From Cyanobacteria bacterium FACHB-471 (GTDB lineage Bacteria; Cyanobacteriota; Cyanobacteriia; Elainellales; Elainellaceae), in NCBI GenBank assembly GCA_014695345.1, contig JACJOC010000065.1, positions 62,001 through 126,000 of the forward strand: a stretch of DNA of 64,000 bases. Reading direction: 5' to 3'. Positions within the stretch are counted from its first letter, which is position 1, and every line of letters starts with the position of its first letter. A model generated the notes under the pieces. The model was not told where the DNA came from. It did not search any database and was given only the letters and a program-made list of their open reading frames with translations. Made by a program: the position numbers and the translations under genes. Below are positions 54,421 to 62,973 of this stretch, one piece after another.

Positions 54421-55256
54421 AAATCAGGGTGCATCTACCATTCCTCTATTCCAGTTGGTCCCCTGCGATCAGGAAAATTCCCAAAAGAATTTTTCGCCAA
54501 AGTTTTCAACCACCACTTCAACTCGGCTTTATCCAAATTTTGTTTGCTAAACCCACCTATTACAGTGTTGCGCTTATCTAACAAGCTCCGGCTTTATTTC
54601 AGTACCACTTAGGCATTTAATTTGCTTGAATAATTCTTTGGCAAGGTAGTAGATATACGGCTATTTAGCGATTTTTTAATTCATTGACTACATAGCAATT
54701 AAGCAAAAAAATAATTTCTCACTCGTACTTAAACTTATGTGTAGAGAAATTCCGTGAACATACGGAGCGGCAAATTTTGACAGTTGAGCAAAGTCATTTA
54801 GCGGGACACCTTAAGAATCTCGGCAGAAAACTGCGTCTAAATCTCAGAAACTATCATCTGGATTAAATTCTTTATCCTGCTTAACCTTTGGAAACTTAAA
54901 GATAGCTAAATAAATAAACAATGCATTTGTTGCTATTCCTCTGCTTTCAACCGTTTCAGCAATTCCGCAATCAACCGGAAACCTGGGCTAAACATTTAGC
55001 CATAGTTGTTTATATTGCTTAAGTAAATTCAAAGCTGGTTAAGCTCTAAGTTTGACAGTTTGATTCTGCTCAAAACCGTTTAAAGAATAGAATTCCTTAA
55101 CTTTTGAACGTGAGATCAGGCATTGAGCTGATAAATTTCGCTTTTTTGGAATTAATCGAAAAGTAGGTATTCACCCCGTCTCCCTACTAAGTCCTAGTTG
55201 CTAAAAAGATGCTGATGAACGACATCACTTCCACCTCGATTAAGGAGCTTAGCGTT
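54421..55256. other. AT-rich intergenic region with possible leader RNA or sRNA
   Basis: More than 800 bp without a credible gene. On the minus strand it must carry the start of the transcript that meets the terminator at 54396-54420. GAAAATTC (54473-54480) and GAATTTTTCGC (54487-54497) form a second hairpin next to it. The right half (54600-55200) is very AT-rich and should also contain the promoter of the globin operon. No known riboswitch, 6S or tmRNA motif was recognised. Confidence 0.5.
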
Positions 55257-55811
55257 ATGGCTTTAGAGCCACATGCATTCATGAACAAAATGTCCACTCG
55301 GATTGGCTTCACCCCTGAAGACAGGGCGCTGCTTCAAGCTAATTCAGAGTGGGGTCTGAAAGTTGCACCCGAGATGGCTGACCATTTCTATGCCTACTTG
55401 GGTCGTGACCCAGAAATGGAGACCATTCTGAATGCGTCTGAAGGCAGAATTCATCGTTTGCGTGAAACTTTTGTGCAGTGGTTCCACGAAATGTTTACAG
55501 GGATGGATGAGTGGGGGAATGCTTATGCCGATCGCCGCTGGCGGATTGGCTTAGTTCACGTTCAAATTGGCATCGGACCTCAGCACGTTGTTCCGGCAAT
55601 GGCAACCGTTGTTCAGGAATTCGGTAAGCGGCGCGTAGCAGACGGAATGTCTGATGCAGTGCAAGAATCCCTCGGTCGTATTTGCATGATTGACCTGGCA
55701 TTTATCGAACAGGCTTACGTCGAAGTCTCCTCTGCTGCCGTTCTCAAAGAAACAGGCTGGACTGAAGGGCTGTTTAAGCGACTCATTGCCACGGGTGCTC
55801 ATGCAATGTAG
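55257..55811 (+). CDS. protoglobin-domain heme sensor protein
   Basis: 184 aa from ATG 55257, chosen because AAGGAG lies 9 bp before it; upstream in-frame ATGs at 55209/55215 have no ribosome-binding site. One globin-coupled-sensor/protoglobin domain: RIGFTPEDRALLQANSEW, then RIGLVHVQIGIGPQHVVPAM, where His101 is the expected proximal heme ligand. It has no attached methyl-accepting, cyclase or kinase domain, so any signal must pass through separate partners. Downstream roadblock, GTPase and DUF4388 genes are the natural candidates. Ligand would be O2, NO or CO. Confidence 0.85.
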   Translation: MALEPHAFMNKMSTRIGFTPEDRALLQANSEWGLKVAPEMADHFYAYLGRDPEMETILNASEGRIHRLRETFVQWFHEMFTGMDEWGNAYADRRWRIGLVHVQIGIGPQHVVPAMATVVQEFGKRRVADGMSDAVQESLGRICMIDLAFIEQAYVEVSSAAVLKETGWTEGLFKRLIATGAHAM

Positions 55812-55897
55812 TTTTGCCCGTTCCAAAACCGACTTCCCTAGCTAATTTCACCTGTTTGAATCTGACCACCTACCAAAGAATTGAAAAGGATTTCATC

Positions 55898-56269
55898 ATG
55901 GCTATCAGTACTGAAAAACTCAGCGGCATTCTGCAAAATTTTGTCACTTCTACCAATGACGTTCAGGGCGCAGCAGTGGTTACACCGGATGGTTTGCCCC
56001 TAGCAACCAGCCTGCCCGGAGCAATGGACGAAGAACGCGTATCGGCAATGTCTGCTGCGATGTTGTCTCTGGGCGAACGCATTGGTAATGAGTTGGCTAG
56101 AGGCACGATTGATCGCATTTACGTAGAGGGCAACCAGGGCTATGGCGTTCTAACGAGTTGCGGTGAAGATGCAGTTTTCTTGGTGTTGGCAAATCAGTCT
56201 GCTAAGCAAGGTTTGCTGATGCTTGAAATCAAGCGCGCCCTGACAGAGCTAAAGCTGGTTCTGATGTAA
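55898..56269 (+). CDS. roadblock/LC7 domain protein
   Basis: 123 aa from ATG 55898, preceded by AAAAGGA. NFVTSTNDVQGAAVVTPDGLPLATSLPG and the following helix MSAAMLSLGERIGNELARG define a single roadblock/LC7 domain. In bacteria such proteins (MglB, CvnB) are GTPase-activating or regulatory partners of MglA-like small GTPases. The next gene, 49 bp downstream, is such a GTPase. Function here is inferred from that pairing. Confidence 0.92.
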   Translation: MAISTEKLSGILQNFVTSTNDVQGAAVVTPDGLPLATSLPGAMDEERVSAMSAAMLSLGERIGNELARGTIDRIYVEGNQGYGVLTSCGEDAVFLVLANQSAKQGLLMLEIKRALTELKLVLM

Positions 56270-56318
56270 TGGTCTCTCGGTTCATTTTCCCGTTCACCCT
56301 TCTACCGAGTGAGGCTTA

Positions 56319-56858
56319 ATGGAAATCATGCGCCTGGTAGTAACCGGACCTGTGGGGGCCGGAAAGTCTACCTTCATTCGTTCGGTCAGCGAGATCGAGG
56401 TTGTTGACACTGACCGTCGAGCTACGGACGAAACTTTAATGCTAAAGAAAAGGACAACCGTTGCCTTCGACTTTGGGCGATTACAGTTTGGGCCGGAAAT
56501 GGCGCTGCATCTTTACGGAACACCAGGGCAGTCCCGCTTTGACTTCATGTGGGACATTCTAATCCGCAAGGCCCACGCCTACATCCTGCTGGTGGCGGCT
56601 CACCGACCTCACGAGTTTCGGTCAGCCCGCCGCATCCTGGGGTTCATGAAGCAGCGATCGCAAATTCCTATGATCATTGGTCTTACCCACACAGACTGTC
56701 CAGGAGCATGGGATGCAGAAAATATTGCCATTGCTTTGGGATATTTAGATGCAAACAGATGCCCTCCCATCATCACGGTGAACCCTAACCAATCTGCCTC
56801 GGTTGCTGAAGCTGTGATTGCGCTGGTACAGCATTCGATGCAAGGTTGCTTGGTTTAG
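56319..56858 (+). CDS. MglA/CvnD-like small GTPase
   Basis: 179 aa. P-loop GPVGAGKST (residues 10-18), switch I region with KRTTVAFDFG, and G3 element LYGTPGQSRFDFMW, the pattern of bacterial Ras-like proteins linked to roadblock partners. In place of the NKxD guanine-specificity motif there is GLTHTD (T-x-x-D), so base specificity could be relaxed. GAGG precedes the ATG closely. It presumably cycles between GTP and GDP forms under control of the roadblock protein and, ultimately, the globin. Confidence 0.88.
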   Translation: MEIMRLVVTGPVGAGKSTFIRSVSEIEVVDTDRRATDETLMLKKRTTVAFDFGRLQFGPEMALHLYGTPGQSRFDFMWDILIRKAHAYILLVAAHRPHEFRSARRILGFMKQRSQIPMIIGLTHTDCPGAWDAENIAIALGYLDANRCPPIITVNPNQSASVAEAVIALVQHSMQGCLV

Positions 56859-56864
56859 CCTTGC

Positions 56865-56903
56865 CAAATTTAGCAGTCAAATTTAGCAGTCAAATTTAGC
56901 AGT
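56865..56903 (+). repeat. three tandem copies of CAAATTTAGCAGT
   Basis: Perfect 13-bp units at 56865, 56878 and 56891, immediately after the GTPase stop. Recent slippage is likely. Confidence 0.95.
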
Positions 56904-56918
56904 CATATCAGCAGGAGT

Positions 56919-56939
56919 AGGGTGGGTCGTACCCACCCT
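56919..56939 (+). terminator. AGGGTGGGT hairpin between GTPase and DUF4388 genes
   Basis: Perfect 9-bp arms AGGGTGGGT and ACCCACCCT with CGT loop. There is no T-run, so it may be a partial terminator or dispersed element that reduces expression of the DUF4388 gene. Confidence 0.5.
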
Positions 56940-57024
56940 CACCGACTGTTAAACGGTTAGGCATGAATAGATTGGTTCACGATTCTGACAATTTTTAGGG
57001 CTTATTGAGAGGTAAGCAGGCAGT

Positions 57025-57873
57025 ATGGCAATTACCGGATACCTGGCAGAGTTTTCTCTTGCAGAAATGTTTCAATTTTTGGAGCAGGGATGTAAGACAG
57101 GTTTGTTAAACATTTGTGCCTTGACTGGTTCTGGTGTAGAAGGACAGAAAAATCACTACATCTGGTTTAACCAGGGGCGAATTGTGGCGGCGGCTAGCTC
57201 CCTCAATCAGCAAGGATTAGTGACGATGATTGGACAGCGGGGATGGTTAGGCGATCGCGCCGCCTCTCGGTTGTCCCAAACTTGCACAATTGGTACCCCA
57301 ATGGGGCTTTGCCTCAAAGCTCAGGGAGCGTTGACGGCTGAACAGCTAAAGCTGCTGTTTTATTCTCAAGTCATGCGTCAGGTTTGTGCGTTGTTTGAGT
57401 TGGGGGACGGTTGGTTTCAGTTTGACCCTAAAGTTCCTTTGCCCGCAGCAGAGATGACTGGACTGAGCGCTCCTGCAACTGAGGTAACACTAGCAGGCTT
57501 ACGAGCACTGAAAGACTGGTCAGCATTAGCAGATAAACTACCCGACTCTACTTCAGCTTTGATCAGCATTATTGACGGCAAACCTCAACTTCGGCTAAAT
57601 CAGGTGGAATGGCAGGTTTGGGAATTTACGAGTGGCTCTGTCTCGCTAAGTGCGATCGCCAATCAGCTCCGGCTGCCGGTCGAGAAGATTCAGCAAGTTG
57701 CCTTCCGGTTAGTTGTGTCTGCTCTGGCAGAAGAAATTCCGCTGATCGCAGAACCTATCTCGCTTACCCCGGAGACAGAACCTGCAGAACTCAGCGTCGC
57801 TCCCACAGAGGCATCTGCTGTGAGCCAATCCTTTCTACAAAACCTGGTCGGATTCCTCAGAGGCAAGGTTTAG
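57025..57873 (+). CDS. DUF4388 (PATAN-type) domain protein
   Basis: 282 aa. The first 150 residues match DUF4388/PATAN: MAITGYLAEFSLAEMFQFLE, GLLNI, YIWFNQGRIVAAASS, then ALTAEQLKLLFYSQVMRQV. A winged-helix-like segment (about 190-240, VWEFTSGSVSLSAIANQL) follows. PATAN proteins act in bacterial GTPase and response-regulator pathways controlling pili and motility, for example in cyanobacterial phototaxis. It lies in the same direction as the globin/roadblock/GTPase genes, 166 bp after the GTPase. Confidence 0.85.
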   Translation: MAITGYLAEFSLAEMFQFLEQGCKTGLLNICALTGSGVEGQKNHYIWFNQGRIVAAASSLNQQGLVTMIGQRGWLGDRAASRLSQTCTIGTPMGLCLKAQGALTAEQLKLLFYSQVMRQVCALFELGDGWFQFDPKVPLPAAEMTGLSAPATEVTLAGLRALKDWSALADKLPDSTSALISIIDGKPQLRLNQVEWQVWEFTSGSVSLSAIANQLRLPVEKIQQVAFRLVVSALAEEIPLIAEPISLTPETEPAELSVAPTEASAVSQSFLQNLVGFLRGKV

Positions 57874-58101
57874 CGCTGAAACTGACTGATTTCTAGCAAA
57901 ATTAACTTCAACACCCCAAAGAGTACCCAAGAAGGTAATGCGGAAGACTGAAGAATAGGTATTACTTAATTCATGCTGACAGTGAGTAAGTTACACTCCT
58001 TACTTCTTAAGCTGAAGAAAATCTGTAGTGTCCTGTAAACTTGTCTACCGATCCGTGTTAAGCATTTATCACCCCTGGATAGGCCCATGAGAGGAGAAAC
58101 A

Positions 58102-58296
58102 ATGATGGGATTGCTGTTAGCCATTTTGGAATTTCTGGAGTTCTTAGCTTCGCCAGTTGGTTTAACAGTCAGCCTTTGGATCAGTTTTTACTTTATGCTC
58201 GTGCAAGTTTTAAGTTTTAATGTCCTGCTGGCTGTATTGGTGCCCGCAATTCCGATGATTGATTTGTATTTTTTATTGAAGCGATTAGAGTATTAA
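58102..58296 (+). CDS. small two-helix membrane protein
   Basis: 64 aa from ATG 58102, with GAGGAG 5 bp upstream (an ATG at 58087 lacks that spacing). Two hydrophobic segments, about 1-30 and 33-55 (NVLLAVLVPAIPMIDLYFLLK). No family recognised. It may be a subunit or modifier of a membrane complex; no partner is evident. Confidence 0.5.
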   Translation: MMGLLLAILEFLEFLASPVGLTVSLWISFYFMLVQVLSFNVLLAVLVPAIPMIDLYFLLKRLEY

Positions 58297-58322
58297 TGAG
58301 TGTTGCTAAACATCACGTCGTC

Positions 58323-59036
58323 TTAAGTGATAAATAGAATCCCAAGCAAAATTAGTAAAACATATACTAGCTGACTAAATATTGCTTTTGGAATTTTTTT
58401 GCTAATTATTTCACCTGCCCAAGCACCTACCAAAATAGCCGGAAGAGAGTAAGCATAAAGTTGCAAAACTTGCGATGTCCATAGTCCTGCTAATCCATGG
58501 CTTGCAACAATAACCCAGTTTGTTAACAGGAAGTAGCCTTGCAGATTGATTCGAAAATAATCGGGTTCCCATCTTTGCAAGGTTCCGTAAATGACGATGA
58601 TTGCTCCACTCGTGTTGTATGCACTGCCAAATGCTCCTGCAATAAAGCCAAAAATAACTGCTAATGCTGGATGGCGTGTCTGAGGTAGAGATAATCCCAA
58701 TAGTTGGTAGAGCCCATAGAGAATTAACAGAATTCCTAATAGCGATTTAGCTAAGTCCTCTGAAGCAAAACGTAGTAGAACTAAGCCAAATGGAATGCCG
58801 AGAAATGTTGAAAGAATGAGCTGCCACAGTCGGCGTAAATCTAATGTGCGCCATTCATTGATCAGAAGAACTAGCGAGATAGTTGAACCCATCAAAGCGA
58901 CGAGCGGTGTTGCAGTTTTTAGTCCAACCAGAAGAATCAGAAAAGGCATTGCAATCAGCGCATCGCCAAAACCAATTGCAGACCGAGTAAATGTTGCAAG
59001 AAAGAGGATGCTAGCAATAGTTAAGAGTGAGAGCAT
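58323..59036 (-). CDS. TauE/SafE family exporter/permease
   Basis: 237 aa, seven or eight membrane helices. TRSAIGFGDALIAMPFLILLVGL and the internal repeat FGFIAGAFGSAYNTSGAIIVIYG are hallmark segments of TauE/SafE (DUF81) proteins, which move sulfite, sulfonates or other anions. It lies 16 bp downstream of the FAD oxidoreductase on the same strand, so the substrate might be related to that enzyme's product (inference). Confidence 0.9.
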   Translation of the reverse strand: MLSLLTIASILFLATFTRSAIGFGDALIAMPFLILLVGLKTATPLVALMGSTISLVLLINEWRTLDLRRLWQLILSTFLGIPFGLVLLRFASEDLAKSLLGILLILYGLYQLLGLSLPQTRHPALAVIFGFIAGAFGSAYNTSGAIIVIYGTLQRWEPDYFRINLQGYFLLTNWVIVASHGLAGLWTSQVLQLYAYSLPAILVGAWAGEIISKKIPKAIFSQLVYVLLILLGILFIT

Positions 59037-59052
59037 TTTTACTAAAATGCTC

Positions 59053-60141
59053 TCACTTTGCTAATAAATCACAAACTGCTTGAGCCGTTGCGGGAGCAAG
59101 CAATACGCCGTTGCGATAATGCCCTGTCGCGAGTAGAACGTTAGTGTATCCTGGTAGCGGTTCGATGATAGGCGCGGGACGACCGTATGGGCGAGGACGC
59201 AACCCTGACCAGGTTTTGAGAATTTTGGCTTGAGCTAAAGCTGGACAGAGGGCGATCGCCCCCTCTAACACCGCATCCAGTTGAGCAGAATCAGCACTAA
59301 CTTCCCCCGCATCATTAGGAAATTCAACCGTTGCGCCAACCCAATACTGTTCGTTGCCGAGCGGCACGAGGTGAATGTCATCGCCTGTAATCACGGGTTG
59401 AAAGTTGCGATCGCCCAGCGGATTCTCTAGCTGCAACTGTAAAGCCTGCCCTAAAACAGGACGAATATCAACGGGTTGAATCCCAGCTTGAGTAAGCAGC
59501 GTTGAGCCTAACCCAGCCGCAATTACAACCCAGTCGGCGGAGAAATTTCCTGCTGTTGTCTGAACCTGTTGACAAGTTTGTGATTCATTTGCCGTAGATT
59601 TCAATCCCAGCACTTGAGCGTCAAAGTGAAAGGTAACGCCCTTCGTCTGCGCTGCTTTGACCAAGGCTAACGTTAGTGTAGTCGGATCAACCTGCCGATC
59701 CTGGGGAGAATAAATTGCTGCCAGTACTTTCTCTGGATTAACTTGGGGACAGCAACGGAGTTTTTCTCTGTCCCAAATTTCTAATTGCCAGCCTTGCGTT
59801 TGGCGGGTTTCAGCTAATTGCTGCCACCGAGGTAAGGTTTCAACGTCAAAGCAGAGCATCAAAATGCCCTGCCGATTGTAAGAAATAGGTTGTTGGGCGA
59901 TCGCCTCCAGTTCAGGAATCAGCGTCTCATAGCGCTGAATGCTGAACTGACGCATTCTCCAGGCATTTCCCTTAACTTTTTGGCTGATCGCACCCATGAG
60001 GACGCCCAATGCTGCACCTGTAGCGGCTTGAGCCGGGGGCTGACGATCTAACACGGTGATAGACAGATCGGGAATTTGGCTTAGCTCATAGGCGATCGCC
60101 GCCCCCACGACTCCACAGCCAACTACTACAACATGGGTCAT
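59053..60141 (-). CDS. FAD-dependent amino-acid/glycine oxidase family protein
   Basis: 362 aa. VVVVGCGVVGAAIAYELSQ is the FAD-binding Rossmann motif; the C-terminal TWSGLRPRPYGRPAPIIEPL and VLLATGHYRNGVLLAP are typical of D-amino-acid oxidase/ThiO proteins. It oxidises an amine or amino acid and may make thiazole precursor from glycine if it is ThiO; no thiG domain is fused here. It overlaps psbQ by 4 bp and so is co-transcribed with it. Confidence 0.85.
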   Translation of the reverse strand: MTHVVVVGCGVVGAAIAYELSQIPDLSITVLDRQPPAQAATGAALGVLMGAISQKVKGNAWRMRQFSIQRYETLIPELEAIAQQPISYNRQGILMLCFDVETLPRWQQLAETRQTQGWQLEIWDREKLRCCPQVNPEKVLAAIYSPQDRQVDPTTLTLALVKAAQTKGVTFHFDAQVLGLKSTANESQTCQQVQTTAGNFSADWVVIAAGLGSTLLTQAGIQPVDIRPVLGQALQLQLENPLGDRNFQPVITGDDIHLVPLGNEQYWVGATVEFPNDAGEVSADSAQLDAVLEGAIALCPALAQAKILKTWSGLRPRPYGRPAPIIEPLPGYTNVLLATGHYRNGVLLAPATAQAVCDLLAK

Positions 60142-60629
60142 CGAACTGTGTTAACAAAAGCCGATGGCACAAAGGCTACGGGCTGCTCAGACGCTGGAAC
60201 AAGCTTCAGAAAAGTCTCAAAATCTGCCAGTGCCCCGTTGTAATTACTCAAAGCTTTGCGGTTATCTCGCGCTTTGGCTGCTTCGTCGATCGCGATCAGG
60301 TGTTCAAACACTTCCTGGGCTGCAGCACGAGCTTCTGGCTGCACTTTGGGATCTAAGCTACGGGCTAGATTACCCATTCTGAAACGCAACTCACCCAAGG
60401 GTCCGTGGATGAAGGTTTCAACATCTCGCCAGCGTTGAGCCTGAACCAGGGGTGGAATTTCTAAGAGGCGATCGCGCAACTCCTGCACGTCAGCAGAATA
60501 TCGCTCAATCTGAGCAAGTTGAGCCTCGGTGTAGGTCGGCGCTGCCGTTGTTGCGGGGCTGCTGCAACTGACAAGGAAAGCGGCAATGCCTGCCAAAACA
60601 AAAGCCAGAATAGATCGGTAACGTATCAT
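60138..60629 (-). CDS. psbQ: photosystem II lipoprotein CyanoQ
   Basis: 163 aa. The lipobox FLVSCSS predicts lipid anchoring on the lumenal side. The mature part is a four-helix bundle with QRWRDVETFIHGPLGELRFRM and a final LKLVPASEQP, matching cyanobacterial PsbQ. CyanoQ binds the oxygen-evolving side of photosystem II and stabilises it. Two charged helices include EAAKARDNRKALSNYNGAL. The next gene, the FAD oxidoreductase, starts within its last codons. Confidence 0.92.
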   Translation of the reverse strand: MIRYRSILAFVLAGIAAFLVSCSSPATTAAPTYTEAQLAQIERYSADVQELRDRLLEIPPLVQAQRWRDVETFIHGPLGELRFRMGNLARSLDPKVQPEARAAAQEVFEHLIAIDEAAKARDNRKALSNYNGALADFETFLKLVPASEQPVAFVPSAFVNTVR

Positions 60630-60890
60630 AGCTTCTCATAGCTTCCTAATTTTTAACATCAAACAACCAAGCCACCATTCTTTTGTAAGTCGATAGCTTG
60701 CTGCCTTTGTGAAGAAATATATCTCAAAATGATGAATAGTTTATAGCTCAGAAGTCAGAGGTTAGCAATCATTGATCAACTTATGAGCCTAAACTACCCC
60801 CCAAACTACCCATTGTGAGTAGCAAGATGCCTACTTGATTTGAACAGACAACACGCCCATATCACAGCAGATTGAGAAGAAGTTGTGCCT

Positions 60891-61742
60891 CTAAACAACC
60901 TGTCGCCGTAGGAAGGGGAGCAATACTTCACTCACTTTTTCATGCCAATCTTCTTGGGGATAATGGCCCACTTCTTCGAGTTGTACCAGGTCGGCAGAGG
61001 GAACGATTTTTGTAAAGGCTTCGGCAATGCTTAATGGCAACCAGGGGTCTTTGATGCCCCAGGCAAGCAAGGTAGGCTGCTTCCAGTTGGAGAAACCGGA
61101 CTGAATTTCGGCTGTTGCTTGCTGAAGTTTGAGGTTTTGGACGACAGCGAAGAGCGATCGCCCCGCATCAGAGCTTTTCAAGAACGGACGGCGATAAACG
61201 TCCAGGTCTTCATCCTCAACTCGATAGCCGCCACCTCCTTCTAGAGTTCGATCGACCAGGAGCGGATCTTGAGTCAGCATTTCACCTGCTAAAGGCAGTC
61301 CCAATTGCTTGATTTTCCAGGGTAGTTTGGCGGTAGTTGTGATAGGAGCATTCAAAATCGCCAATCGCTCAATCTGGTCAGGATGGCGCAGTGCATATTG
61401 CAAACCAACAGATCCTAAAAATCCCTGAACGACGAGGGAAAATCGCTCGATTTCTAAAGCCTTGAAGAATTCTCCCAGTGCTTCGATGTAGGCATCAGAT
61501 GTGTAGGCAAATTTGCGCCTGTCGGGCTTGGCAGACAAGCCAAAGCCAATCCAGTCGGGGGCGATCGCCTGAAACCCATAATCTGCCAGAGCCGGTAAAA
61601 TGTGTCGCCAACCATAGCTCTGCGAGGGCAATCCATGCAGCAGCACAACAGGAACCTGCTTGGTTGAATTCACAGGGTCAGATGCACGGTAAAACCACTC
61701 CAGGTTTCCTGCTTCAATTCGATTCTCTGTTGTCTCCGCCAT
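60891..61742 (-). CDS. alpha/beta hydrolase fold protein without the usual nucleophile
   Basis: 283 aa, closest by eye to haloalkane-dehalogenase/epoxide-hydrolase-like proteins. VVLLHGLPSQSYGWRHILP has the oxyanion-hole HG-P motif, and the acid (WGIKDPWLP) and His (VGHYPQED) of the triad are present. The nucleophile elbow reads LVVQGFLGSVG where dehalogenases have VVQD-W-G, so the nucleophile Asp is Gly. It may be catalytically different or a pseudoenzyme. The gene stands alone. Confidence 0.82.
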   Translation of the reverse strand: MAETTENRIEAGNLEWFYRASDPVNSTKQVPVVLLHGLPSQSYGWRHILPALADYGFQAIAPDWIGFGLSAKPDRRKFAYTSDAYIEALGEFFKALEIERFSLVVQGFLGSVGLQYALRHPDQIERLAILNAPITTTAKLPWKIKQLGLPLAGEMLTQDPLLVDRTLEGGGGYRVEDEDLDVYRRPFLKSSDAGRSLFAVVQNLKLQQATAEIQSGFSNWKQPTLLAWGIKDPWLPLSIAEAFTKIVPSADLVQLEEVGHYPQEDWHEKVSEVLLPFLRRQVV

Positions 61743-62002
61743 TTGCTTTAACTAACCCAGACTATTTAACCTGAGAATCTCGTTTCAGGTGTTGTCTGAG
61801 CTTACTGCTGAGGGGGGCTTTGATCAAGCAAACCAGGAGGAGCGTTACGCGAATTGCCTTATCAGATTTGTAGCTTTGATTAGCAATGCCTGAAAGTATT
61901 GATTTTTTGACATGATCTACATTTTGTAGTCTTTGTTACAGAAAATTGTGCTATAGTTCTTATGTACAGAATTTTTAGATACTAAATTACAGAGGTTTTT
62001 AT

Positions 62003-62203
62003 ATGACTGCACAAGATCGAGCTCGTGCCTTAATGATGCGCCACCATCATCTGGTCAAGCAGCGTCAACAGTCTATGCTTGGACGGACGGCGGCTGAAGT
62101 GGGACTACCGCCTGAATCAGCTGAATATTGGAACCACATTCAAGGGCAACCTCATCCCACATTCCGAGCCAACTACGATCGCAGCCATGCTTCCTTTAGC
62201 TGA
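62003..62203 (+). CDS. small conserved cyanobacterial protein, unknown function
   Basis: 66 aa, preceded by AGAGG at 61991-61995. The His/Arg-rich start MTAQDRARALMMRHHHLVKQRQQSML and the C-terminus HIQGQPHPTFRANYDRSHASF look like a conserved family of filamentous cyanobacteria known to me only as hypothetical. It is basic, with no hydrophobic segment, so it may bind nucleic acid or a pigment-protein complex. Its promoter lies in the 260-bp spacer upstream, where TATAGT (61952-61957) is a possible minus-10 box. Confidence 0.75.
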   Translation: MTAQDRARALMMRHHHLVKQRQQSMLGRTAAEVGLPPESAEYWNHIQGQPHPTFRANYDRSHASFS

Positions 62204-62458
62204 GGCCGTTAGACGCTGGGTCAGTTAGGTTAGGTATCGTTTCAGTTTAATTAATTTAAAATGAGTGAGTTTGGGCGTAGGAGCATTGCTTCTGCGCCCA
62301 AACTTATTGAGTAAGGGTTGAGCAGAGTTGACCTCGCTGTGTCAAACTGCAAACCTCCCTAGCTCCTAAACCGCAGACTGACGTAAACTAGGCTGCACGT
62401 TTATCGTGTGAGTTGAATTTTCGATTCCCGAACATCCTTAGTAGATACAGGAGAAACT

Positions 62459-62878
62459 ATGACTCGCGCAATTATGGAAACTGAGAAGGGCACTATCCAT
62501 CTCAACCTGTTCGACCAGGATGCGCCCAACACAGTTCAAAATTTTGTTGACCTGGCAGAAAAAGGGTTTTATGACGGACTAACATTCCATCGCGTTATTC
62601 CCAACTTTATGGTTCAAGGAGGGTGCCCTCAGGGAACGGGGACAGGCGGTCCCGGATACAAAATTAAATGCGAAATCAATCAAAATAAGCATTTAGCCGG
62701 AACGTTGTCGATGGCTCATGCAGGACGAGATACGGGCGGCAGTCAATTCTTTATTTGCCACTCGCCTCAGCCTCACCTCGATGGAGTTCACACCACTTTT
62801 GGACAAACTGAGGACATGGATGTTGTGAATGCGATTCGTAAAGGCGACAAGATTTTGTCGCTCAAGATCGAGAAATAA
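62459..62878 (+). CDS. cyclophilin-type peptidyl-prolyl cis-trans isomerase
   Basis: 139 aa. [25 protein letters not shown] and [20 protein letters not shown] carry the catalytic Arg/Phe/Gln and the active-site Trp-equivalent region of cyclophilins. There is no signal peptide, so it is cytoplasmic. It is one of the short cyclophilins common in cyanobacteria. AGGAGA lies just upstream of the ATG, and a 28-bp perfect hairpin follows the stop. Confidence 0.95.
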   Translation: MTRAIMETEKGTIHLNLFDQDAPNTVQNFVDLAEKGFYDGLTFHRVIPNFMVQGGCPQGTGTGGPGYKIKCEINQNKHLAGTLSMAHAGRDTGGSQFFICHSPQPHLDGVHTTFGQTEDMDVVNAIRKGDKILSLKIEK

Positions 62879-62883
62879 GTTTA

Positions 62884-62939
62884 GGAGAGGGATTTTTGCA
62901 GTTAGAAAACTAGTTTTCTAACTGCAAAAATCCCTCTCC
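62884..62939 (+). terminator. 28-bp perfect hairpin after the cyclophilin gene
   Basis: The arms (62884-62911 and 62912-62939) are perfectly complementary, including GGAGAGGGATTTTTGCAGTT and its complement, with almost no loop. It could be a terminator or processed stem, or a dispersed palindrome. Confidence 0.85.
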
Positions 62940-62973
62940 ATCCAGCAACGCCTAACTAACAGGGAGACTAGCG

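Noticed and set aside
54421-54620. Known RNA genes (6S, tmRNA, RNase P, SRP RNA)
   Set aside because: I could not match conserved sequence or structure elements of any of these.
59053-60141. The missing MSMEG_0569 flavoprotein of the Nit1C cluster
   Set aside because: Its motifs are those of the D-amino-acid/glycine oxidase family, it is 42 kb away and it is coupled to psbQ.
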